NCBI GenBank assembly: GCA_017382555.1 | Contig: JAFOAB010000133.1 | Location: 1-6,313, forward strand | Reading direction: 5' to 3' | Length of the DNA stretch: 6,313 nt | DNA from: Clostridia bacterium | Lineage (GTDB): Bacteria; Bacillota; Clostridia; Oscillospirales; CAG-272 | Part shown: positions 1-4,959 of the stretch, in pieces | Layout: every line of letters starts with the position of its first letter | Position numbering within the stretch: position 1 is the first letter of the stretch | The notes under the pieces: generated by a model | Seen by the model: the letters and a program-made list of their open reading frames with translations, nothing else | What the model was told of the DNA's origin: nothing | Databases searched by the model: none | Made by a program: the position numbers and the translations under genes

Positions 1-90
1 GTAAGATAACGCGGGACGTCGAAGACACCGTACCTTACAAGGCAGACGAACGATGTATGCCCGTGCAAATTTCAACGGTTTTCATAACAA
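1..90. other. Left-edge non-coding stretch with imperfect palindrome
   Basis: No gene is recognised here. An imperfect inverted repeat lies at 41-61: GGCA (41-44) pairs with TGCC (58-61) and AC (46-47) pairs with GT (55-56), around a 7-base loop, with one mismatch (45/57). GTAAG (1-5) can also pair with CTTAC (34-38). The GGC...CGAACGATGT...GCCC layout resembles a decayed copy of the small palindromic intergenic repeats common in gut Clostridia, but this is recognition from memory. A plus-strand frame stays open from base 3 to 512, but it is antisense to the thioesterase gene and resembles no protein I know. Confidence 0.35.
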
Positions 91-126
91 AAACAGCGCT
101 GACGGTAAAATCCGTCTGCGCTGTTT
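91..126 (-). terminator. Intrinsic terminator of the M20 peptidase-thioesterase operon
   Basis: The arms at 91-105 and 112-126 pair over 15 positions with a single T-T mismatch (100/117), around the loop TAAAAT (106-111). On the minus strand the hairpin starts 11 bases after the thioesterase stop codon and is followed by a T-rich run (TTTTTGTT, reading down from about 93 to 86). This is the classic rho-independent layout. The plus-strand side is also fairly T-rich, so weak bidirectional action is possible. Confidence 0.8.
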
Positions 127-137
127 GTTGTGTGGTT

Positions 138-530
138 TTACGCAAGGTGCAGACCCGTGAGGGATACCTCGGCGATATTGGTGCCGAGATCGTCGGTGAC
201 GCGCACGCTTGCGGCGCAGGTGGTTCTGCCGTTGTGGATGAGCGTTGCTCGTGCAATGAGGCGCGTGCCCTTTGCCGCCTTCATAAACATCGTGTTTGCG
301 GAAACGGAAACGGTGGGAATACCGCCTGCGTTTGCGGCAACGGCAAACGCAAAATCCGCAAGGGTGAATATCGCGCCGCCCATAACGGCACCGCGCGCAT
401 TCTTGTGCTTTGCCTCAATGGGCATAGAGCAAACGGCGGTATTTTCCGCAACTTCGTCAATAACACAACCCGCATCGGTTGCAAAAACATCGTCCTTGAA
501 AAATTCTCTTAATTCGTTCAGTGTTTTCAT
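138..530 (-). CDS. PaaI-family hotdog-fold thioesterase
   Basis: This 130-residue protein is a probable acyl-CoA thioesterase that hydrolyses small acyl- or aryl-CoA thioesters in the cytoplasm. The length is normal for a single-domain hotdog enzyme. The family signature is at residues 42-59: H42 and N44, G47, a GG pair at 51-52, then the long central helix with D59, the position of the catalytic acid in PaaI-type enzymes. The usual 'HGG' is 'MGG' here. The second half (VSVSANTMFMKAAKGTRLIA) is the typical beta-strand pair for substrate binding. The ATG is supported by an AAGGA site at 536-540, which overlaps the TAA stop of the M20 peptidase gene, so the two genes are co-transcribed and probably translationally coupled. 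The specific substrate cannot be read from the sequence. Confidence 0.87.
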   Translation of the reverse strand: MKTLNELREFFKDDVFATDAGCVIDEVAENTAVCSMPIEAKHKNARGAVMGGAIFTLADFAFAVAANAGGIPTVSVSANTMFMKAAKGTRLIARATLIHNGRTTCAASVRVTDDLGTNIAEVSLTGLHLA

Positions 531-538
531 ATTATTCC

Positions 539-1672
539 TTATTTCAGCGAATAGTTGATCATAGAAAGCGCAACGGCAATACCCGGCTCGAGGCTTTCCT
601 CCAGCATATATTCTCTACGTGTATGCGCGCCGCTGCTTTTTACACAGCCTACGCAAACGGATGGGATACCCATGGAAAGCGGTACGTTGCAATCCGTGGA
701 GCCGGAGCCGATGCGAGGGGTAATTTCGTATATTTTTTCGATAACCTTTACCGCCTTGTCGGTAAGCTCCTTATGGCTAGCTTCATCCACGCTTGAGCCG
801 CAGGGGCGGTCGCCAACCTTGGTAACGGTTATCTCCGCGTCAAGCTCCTTAAAGGAGTCCACGATCTCGGCAAGTTGATTTTGCATATACTCAAGGTTTT
901 CCGCCTTGTTGGAGCGGTATTCGTAAAGCATTTCGGCATTTTGCGCAATGGTGTTTACCGAGGTGCCGCCCGAAATGGTTCCCACATTGTAGGTCGTTCT
1001 TCCGTTTTCGGGTAGGGTTACGGAATACAGCTTGTTTATCAGCTGTGCAAGAACTGCAATGGAATTCGTTCTGCCGAAATTGCCGAAGGAATGTCCGCCT
1101 GCTGTCTTTACCTCAATTTTATATCTGTGCGAGCCGACAGCACCGTTTGCAATAAACTTTGGATGGCTGTCAAAGGTCACAAATTCCGTCACCCTGTCGC
1201 CAAACTTCTCCATAATGTGTCTGCACCCCTTGAGGTTGCCAAGGCCCTCCTCGCAGGAATTTATAACGATAAGGATGCCGCAGTTATCACACTCGGGCTT
1301 GTTTTCCACGATATATTTCGCCGCCATCATAAGCGTAACCGCGTGTGCGGTATCGTCGCCTATGCCGGGGCAGTATATCTTGCCGTCCTCTCTTTTAAGC
1401 GGAAGCGGCTCGGTATCGGGGAACACAACGTCGCTGTGCGCCATAAACACCTTAATATCGCCGCTTATATCGCCGTATGGGAATACAACGTTCAGCGCCT
1501 CGTCAATATAAACGTCCTCGGCTCCGATGCTCTCAAGCCATTTTTTGCAGAACTCCGCACGCAGCTCCTCGTGGTGGGAGGGCGCGGGGATGGGGGCAAG
1601 CTCCAGCAAAAGCTCGAGCGCCGATGCGGTATTACACTCTGCGTATTTTAAAATTTCTTCACAGCTTATCAT
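539..1672 (-). CDS. M20-family zinc metallopeptidase (PepT/CPG2-like)
   Basis: This 377-residue cytoplasmic protein has no signal peptide and looks like a two-metal amidohydrolase or exopeptidase of the M20 family, acting on dipeptides, tripeptides or N-acyl amino acids. The family metal and catalytic positions are visible in order: H79 and D81 in MAHSDVV, the bridging aspartate in GIGDD (106-107), the glutamate pair E141-E142 in SCEEG (general base plus ligand), D168, and the terminal histidine H350 in SGAHTRREYM. Residues about 181-290 form the inserted dimerisation/lid domain, including GTISGGTSVNTIA. The length matches peptidase T-like members. The ATG is preceded by AGGA at 1680-1683 with a 7-base spacer. 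It is the first gene of an operon with the thioesterase. The substrate is unknown; carboxypeptidase, aminoacylase and tripeptidase roles all remain open. Confidence 0.92.
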   Translation of the reverse strand: MISCEEILKYAECNTASALELLLELAPIPAPSHHEELRAEFCKKWLESIGAEDVYIDEALNVVFPYGDISGDIKVFMAHSDVVFPDTEPLPLKREDGKIYCPGIGDDTAHAVTLMMAAKYIVENKPECDNCGILIVINSCEEGLGNLKGCRHIMEKFGDRVTEFVTFDSHPKFIANGAVGSHRYKIEVKTAGGHSFGNFGRTNSIAVLAQLINKLYSVTLPENGRTTYNVGTISGGTSVNTIAQNAEMLYEYRSNKAENLEYMQNQLAEIVDSFKELDAEITVTKVGDRPCGSSVDEASHKELTDKAVKVIEKIYEITPRIGSGSTDCNVPLSMGIPSVCVGCVKSSGAHTRREYMLEESLEPGIAVALSMINYSLK

Positions 1673-1716
1673 ATTATTTTCCTAAACCTTGAAAGAATAT
1701 GTAATTTGATGAGCAT

Positions 1717-1746
1717 ATTATACTACAGCGTAGGAATAAAAAGCAA
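1717..1746 (-). promoter_or_regulatory. Promoter of the M20 peptidase operon
   Basis: On the minus strand, TTGCTT (1746-1741) and a perfect TATAAT (1722-1717) are separated by 18 bases, giving a start near 1710 and a leader of about 38 bases. The -35 matches consensus at only three of six positions. A small dyad, CACT-GTA-AGTG at 1749-1759, sits just upstream of the -35 and could be a regulator site; this is speculative. Confidence 0.6.
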
Positions 1747-1810
1747 GGCACTGTAAGTGAATTTGGCGTTTTGGGGTGCAATGTCAGCAAAAATATTTTT
1801 TACGTTATTC

Positions 1811-1839
1811 TTGACATTATCGCACATTCGTGCTCTAAT
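1811..1839 (+). promoter_or_regulatory. Promoter of the flavodiiron operon, with spacer dyad
   Basis: A perfect -35, TTGACA (1811-1816), is followed at exactly 17 bases by TCTAAT (1834-1839), five of six matches to the -10 consensus. A perfect TATAAT also starts at 1839 but would need a 22-base spacer. An A/T tract at about 1788-1802 resembles an UP element. Between the two boxes lies the dyad GCAC-ATTC-GTGC (1822-1833), placed where a repressor could block polymerase. I do not recognise it as a PerR, Fur, Rex or LexA site. The promoter is divergent from that of the M20 operon. Confidence 0.7.
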
Positions 1840-1868
1840 ATAATCAATACAAAAATAGGAGGCATACT

Positions 1869-3659
1869 ATGTATATCACAAACGATATTAAATATATTGG
1901 TGTAAACGACCACAAGATAGACCTCTTTGAGGGGCAGTATAAGGTTCCTAACGGAATGTCCTATAACTCTTATGCCGTTATTGATTATAAAATTGCAATA
2001 CTTGATACCGTGGACGTGAACTTCACCCACGAGTGGCTTGATAATATCCAGAACACGCTCGGCTCCCGTAAGCCTGATTATCTTATAATTCAGCATATGG
2101 AGCCGGATCACAGCGCGAATATCGCTAACTTTATGAAGGTGTATCCCGAGGTAACTCTCGTTGCATCCGCAAAGGCATTTGCGATGATGAAGAACTTCTT
2201 CGGCACCGATTTTGCGGATAACCGTATAGTTGTCGGCGATGGGGACACACTTCCTCTCGGTGCTCACGTGCTTCACTTCGCTACCGCACCAATGGTACAT
2301 TGGCCCGAGGTTATCGTTACCTATGATGCGGCGGATAAGGTGCTTTTCTCCGCTGACGGCTTTGGTAAGTTCGGCGCACTCGATATCGAGGAGGCGTGGG
2401 CTGACGAGGCTCGCCGCTATTATATCGGCATAGTTGGCAAGTACGGTGCGCAGGTGCAGACGCTTCTTAAGAAGGCGGCGGCTTTTGATGTAGAGAAGAT
2501 CTGCCCGCTTCACGGCCCCGCGCTTTCCGGCAATCTCGCTTATTATCTCGGACTTTATAACACCTGGTCGAGCTATCAGCCCGAGGAGGAGGGAATCGTT
2601 GTTGCGTATACCTCCATTTACGGCAATACCAAAAAGGCGGTTATGCGCCTCGCCGATAAGCTGAAGGCAGACGGATGCCCCAACGTTACCGTATACGACC
2701 TTGCAAGATGCGATATGTCGCAGGCGGTAAGCGACGCCTTCCGTTACAGCAAGCTTGTTCTTGCAACCACCACCTATAATGCGGATGTATTCCCGTTTAT
2801 GCGTGAGTTTATCGAGCATCTTACGGAGCGTAATTTCGCAAACCGCACAGTTGCGCTTGTGGAGAACGGCAGCTGGGCACCTATGGCGGCAAAGGTAATG
2901 CGCGGGATGCTTGAGTGCTGTAAGGGTATCACGTTTGCGGAAAACTCCGTAAAGATCCTTTCCGCGATGAACGATGAAAGCAAGAAGCAAATTGATGCAC
3001 TTGCTGACGAGCTTTGTAAGGAGTATATCGCCCGTCAAAGCGACACCGCAAACAAAAACGATCTTACCGCGCTCTTTAATATCGGCTACGGTCTTTACGT
3101 TGTTACCTCAAATGACGGAAAGAAGGATAACGGTCTTATCGTTAATACCGTTACGCAGGTAACAAGCACGCCCAACAGACTTGCAGTTACCATTAATAAG
3201 CAAAATTACTCGCACCACGTTATCAAGCAGACGGGAGTAATGAATATCAACTGCCTGACGGTTGATGCGCCCTTCGCTGTATTTGAGACGTTTGGCTTCC
3301 AAAGCGGAAGAAACGTAAATAAGTTTGAGGGCTGCACACCTCTCCGCTCCGATAACGGACTTGTGTTCTTACCGCGTTATATCAACTCGTTTATGTCGCT
3401 GAAGGTGGAGCAGTACGTGGATCTTGATACCCACGGAATGTTCATTTGCTCCGTTACCGAGGCAAGGGTTATTTCCGATAGAGAGACGATGACTTATGCG
3501 TACTACCACGCAAACGTAAAGCCCAAGCCCAAGACCGACGGCAAGAAGGGCTACGTTTGCAAGATCTGCGGATACGTATACGAGGGCGAGGAGCTGCCCG
3601 AGGATTTCATCTGTCCGCTTTGCAAGCACGGTGCGGCAGATTTTGAAGAGATAAAATAA
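1869..3659 (+). CDS. fprA: Multidomain flavodiiron protein: FprA fused to Hrb-type flavin reductase-rubredoxin
   Basis: This 596-residue cytoplasmic protein is a predicted NAD(P)H-linked O2 and/or NO reductase. Residues 1 to about 245 are the metallo-beta-lactamase-like diiron domain, with all ligands visible: H76, E78, D80, H81, H144, D163 and H215. About 243-385 is the flavodoxin domain (phosphate loop TSIYGNT, 248-254) that holds FMN beside the diiron site of the partner subunit in family members. About 398-550 is a flavin-reductase-like domain. Residues 560-596 are a rubredoxin with C564, C567, C582 and C585. Only 14 residues separate its two cysteine pairs, against 29 in the free rubredoxin downstream, so it is a short-spacer type. 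The last two domains match the layout of Moorella high-molecular-weight rubredoxin (Hrb), the reductase of FprA, so this reads as a fused two-protein system. AGGAGG (1857-1862) lies six bases before the ATG. The preference for O2 or NO cannot be decided from sequence. Confidence 0.95.
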   Translation: MYITNDIKYIGVNDHKIDLFEGQYKVPNGMSYNSYAVIDYKIAILDTVDVNFTHEWLDNIQNTLGSRKPDYLIIQHMEPDHSANIANFMKVYPEVTLVASAKAFAMMKNFFGTDFADNRIVVGDGDTLPLGAHVLHFATAPMVHWPEVIVTYDAADKVLFSADGFGKFGALDIEEAWADEARRYYIGIVGKYGAQVQTLLKKAAAFDVEKICPLHGPALSGNLAYYLGLYNTWSSYQPEEEGIVVAYTSIYGNTKKAVMRLADKLKADGCPNVTVYDLARCDMSQAVSDAFRYSKLVLATTTYNADVFPFMREFIEHLTERNFANRTVALVENGSWAPMAAKVMRGMLECCKGITFAENSVKILSAMNDESKKQIDALADELCKEYIARQSDTANKNDLTALFNIGYGLYVVTSNDGKKDNGLIVNTVTQVTSTPNRLAVTINKQNYSHHVIKQTGVMNINCLTVDAPFAVFETFGFQSGRNVNKFEGCTPLRSDNGLVFLPRYINSFMSLKVEQYVDLDTHGMFICSVTEARVISDRETMTYAYYHANVKPKPKTDGKKGYVCKICGYVYEGEELPEDFICPLCKHGAADFEEIK

Positions 3660-3660
3660 A

Positions 3661-3705
3661 AGCCTTGCCGTCATCCTGAGCGAAGCGAAGGATCTTGCAA
3701 GGATA
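3661..3705. repeat. Palindromic dispersed repeat of the TCATCCTGAGCGAAGCGAAGGAT type
   Basis: The flavodiiron-rubredoxin gap holds nested inverted repeats: CCTTGC (3663-3668) with GCAAGG (3697-3702), and inside it ATCCT (3673-3677) with AGGAT (3689-3693) around an 11-base GAGCGAAGCGA loop. The core is a repeat I recognise as widely dispersed between genes in many bacteria, giving spurious 'ILRFAQDD' peptides when translated. That recognition is from memory. It has no T-run on the plus strand, so read-through into the rubredoxin gene is likely. It may stabilise the upstream message or attenuate transcription. Confidence 0.7.
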
Positions 3706-3720
3706 TAAACAATTAATTTC

Positions 3721-3736
3721 GGAGAGAAAAGTAATG
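3721..3736 (+). promoter_or_regulatory. Ribosome binding site fixing the rubredoxin start
   Basis: GGAGAG at 3721-3726 lies seven bases before the ATG at 3734. This selects 3734 over the in-frame ATG at 3695, which sits inside the dispersed repeat, lacks a ribosome site and would add 13 residues before the normal MKKYVC start of rubredoxins. Confidence 0.85.
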
Positions 3737-3892
3737 AAAAAATACGTATGTGAAGCATGCGGCTGGGAATATGACGAAGCAAAGGGCGATCCCGATAACG
3801 GCATCGCACCCGGCACCAAGTTTGAAGACCTTCCCGAGGATTTCGAATGCCCCCTCTGCGGAGTAGGCAAGGATATGTTTAAAGAGGCTTAA
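3734..3892 (+). CDS. Rubredoxin, free-standing
   Basis: This 52-residue protein is a classical rubredoxin, a small one-electron carrier with a single Fe(Cys)4 site. The ligands are C6 and C9 (CEACGW) and C39 and C42 (CPLCGVGKDMF), with 29 residues between the pairs, the usual spacing. The aromatic core (Y4, W11, Y13, F30, F37) and the loop DPDNGIAPGTKFEDLPEDF are all present, and the length matches typical 52-54 residue members. It follows the flavodiiron gene by 74 bp with no convincing promoter of its own, so it is probably co-transcribed. Context suggests it carries electrons to the flavodiiron protein or to other oxygen- or peroxide-reducing enzymes elsewhere in the genome. It shares the phrase LPEDF.CPLC with the rubredoxin domain of its neighbour, but it is not a simple copy, since that domain lacks the central loop. 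Confidence 0.97.
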   Translation: MKKYVCEACGWEYDEAKGDPDNGIAPGTKFEDLPEDFECPLCGVGKDMFKEA

Positions 3893-3896
3893 AAAG

Positions 3897-3930
3897 AAAG
3901 AGCGAAACAACGCAAGTTGTTTCGCTCTTT
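3897..3930. terminator. Bidirectional intrinsic terminator
   Basis: A perfect 15-bp stem (3897-3911 with 3916-3930) is capped by a GCAA tetraloop of the stable GNRA type. On the plus strand it starts five bases after the rubredoxin stop and ends in TTTT. On the minus strand it lies just past the cyclase stop and is followed by TTT-C-TTTTT (3899-3891, partly in the stem). It fills almost the whole 40-bp gap between the two convergent operons and can serve both. Confidence 0.93.
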
Positions 3931-3932
3931 TG

Positions 3933-4511
3933 TTATAATTCAATCAAATATGCCCTGCAGGGGGAGCCGTCTGCGCCGCTGATATTTATCGGTGCGGCGG
4001 AGAGAAAATATTTGCCCTCGTCAACCCCGTCAAGTACGATACCCTCAAGCAGGACTACGCTCTTTTCAAGCAGAATTTTATGCACCTCCATCGGTGCATC
4101 CTCGGGGCCTACGGACGTGCCCTCGTTGCCGATAAGCTTGATGCGCGCATCGGCAAAAACGCGGGCGGCATCGGCCGTAACCGTTACGTTGCCGCCGATA
4201 AGTATACGCTCCGCACCATCTGCATCGCAAAGAATGCGCCTTGCTCCCTCGGCATCCAAACAGCCGTCATAGCGTGCAACGTAGCATTCACCAACGCACG
4301 CATCAAGCGGTATACCCTCAACGGTTCTTCCGTTCGGCAGAAAGTGGAACGGCGCATCGATATGCGTACCGTTATGGACGCACAAGCTTAATTCGGAAAG
4401 ATTGTATACCTCGCCGTCATCCGTGCTTTTTGTGCGCTTTAGTGTGGGGCGCGGATCGCCCGGATATACATTGCAGGAAATAAGCTCCTGCGAAATATCA
4501 ATTATCCTCAT
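3933..4511 (-). CDS. Cyclase-family metal hydrolase (kynurenine formamidase-like)
   Basis: This 192-residue cytoplasmic protein belongs to the cyclase/KynB-like family (Pfam PF04199 type), zinc- or manganese-dependent hydrolases acting on formyl-amides or cyclic amides and esters. The hallmark HxGTHxDxPxH motif appears as H46, H50, D52 and H56 in VHNGTHIDAPFHF. The later family residues H144 and E156 keep the 12-residue spacing expected of the second metal-site pair. The N-terminal YPGDP (16-20) is also characteristic. The length is slightly below the usual 200-220. No tryptophan-degradation gene lies nearby, so kynurenine formamidase activity is not supported; an isatin hydrolase-like or other amide hydrolase role is equally possible. 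The start codon lies one base after the stop of the MazG-like gene, with only a weak ribosome site, so translational coupling is likely. Confidence 0.88.
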   Translation of the reverse strand: MRIIDISQELISCNVYPGDPRPTLKRTKSTDDGEVYNLSELSLCVHNGTHIDAPFHFLPNGRTVEGIPLDACVGECYVARYDGCLDAEGARRILCDADGAERILIGGNVTVTADAARVFADARIKLIGNEGTSVGPEDAPMEVHKILLEKSVVLLEGIVLDGVDEGKYFLSAAPINISGADGSPCRAYLIEL

Positions 4512-4512
4512 G

Positions 4513-4836
4513 TTACCATCTTTTCATATTGAATTCGTGCTTTTCGAGGTACGCCTTTTCAAGCTCCTCGGGGGTAATGGCGTAGCATATAAGCACGTCG
4601 TTATAATACATCAGCACGTCGCACATCTCCTCAACAAAGTGCGCACGAACCTCGGGGTCGCTCATTATCTTGTCGGCACCCTTTTTCTTTATTATATCGC
4701 TGACCTCGGCAACCTCGCCATGAAGCCACAAAAGCTTGGAGATGGATTTTTCGGGGGAAAGCCCGCCCCAACGCTCAAAATTCTTTTCCTGCAGTACCTT
4801 TTGCATTTCCTGCATTTCTTTTAATGTAAGCGGCAT
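4513..4836 (-). CDS. MazG-like nucleotide pyrophosphohydrolase
   Basis: This 107-residue, all-helical protein belongs to the MazG/all-alpha NTP pyrophosphatase superfamily, which hydrolyses (d)NTPs to monophosphates and pyrophosphate for pool sanitation or stress control. The magnesium-binding pattern is visible: ExxE at E41-E44 in HGEVAEVSD, and ExxD at E70-D73 in VEEMCDVLMYYND, followed by the conserved D80. The C-terminal KHEFNMKRW is also a typical family ending. The length is that of a single-domain MazG-like protein, not full MazG. The ATG at 4836 has only a modest ribosome site (AAAGG, about 10 bases upstream). It is the first gene of a two-gene operon with the cyclase-family hydrolase, with a one-base gap. 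The nucleotide preferred cannot be inferred. Confidence 0.85.
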   Translation of the reverse strand: MPLTLKEMQEMQKVLQEKNFERWGGLSPEKSISKLLWLHGEVAEVSDIIKKKGADKIMSDPEVRAHFVEEMCDVLMYYNDVLICYAITPEELEKAYLEKHEFNMKRW

Positions 4837-4859
4837 AATCGTACAGCCTTTCGATAGAA

Positions 4860-4889
4860 GTTATATGTATTTTATCACATTCTTTTCAA
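4860..4889 (-). promoter_or_regulatory. Probable promoter of the MazG-like/cyclase operon
   Basis: On the minus strand, TTGAAA (4889-4884) and TATAAC (4865-4860) are separated by 18 bases, giving a start near 4853 and a short leader of roughly 15-20 bases. Both boxes deviate from consensus and the region is generally A/T-rich, so the call is moderate. Confidence 0.5.
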
Positions 4890-4907
4890 AAGGTAAATAG
4901 AATTCCG

Positions 4908-4936
4908 TTGATTCTTAGATTTTTGTGTTATATAAT
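4908..4936 (+). promoter_or_regulatory. Promoter of the FliB-like gene
   Basis: TTGATT (4908-4913) and a perfect TATAAT (4931-4936) are separated by exactly 17 bases. The predicted start is near 4943, leaving a leader of about 17 bases that contains the GGAGG ribosome site (4950-4954), five bases before the ATG. The gene is therefore transcribed on its own, divergently from the MazG-like operon. Confidence 0.72.
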
Positions 4937-4959
4937 ATCAGCAGCAGTCGGAGGTAGTT

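Noticed and set aside
3..512. Long plus-strand open frame opposite the thioesterase, open to the left edge
   Set aside because: It runs through the terminator hairpin, has no convincing ribosome site and resembles no known protein. The opposite strand encodes a clear hotdog thioesterase.
1091..1651. 186-codon plus-strand frame opposite the M20 peptidase
   Set aside because: It is antisense to a gene whose metal-site motifs are all present, with no promoter or ribosome site of its own.
1839..1844. Perfect TATAAT as the -10 of the flavodiiron promoter
   Set aside because: It would sit 22 bases from TTGACA. TCTAAT at 1834-1839 gives the ideal 17-base spacing, though the TATAAT could work with another -35.
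1673..1868. PerR-box, Rex-site or riboswitch in the divergent intergenic region
   Set aside because: I saw no TTATAAT-N-ATTATAA-like or TTGTGA-N6-TCACAA-like site, and both leaders are too short for a riboswitch.
1800..3038. 412-codon open frame on the minus strand opposite the flavodiiron gene
   Set aside because: It is antisense to a gene with complete catalytic motifs, resembles no known protein, and probably stays open because of third-position bias in the real gene.
3695..3733. Upstream in-frame ATG as the rubredoxin start
   Set aside because: It lies in the repeat without a ribosome site. The ATG at 3734 has GGAGAG at proper spacing and gives a standard rubredoxin N terminus.
3369..3870. 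Minus-strand open frames across the rubredoxin region, one containing KILRFAQDDG
   Set aside because: The FAQDD-type peptide is the translation of the dispersed repeat, and the rest is antisense to rubredoxin coding sequence.
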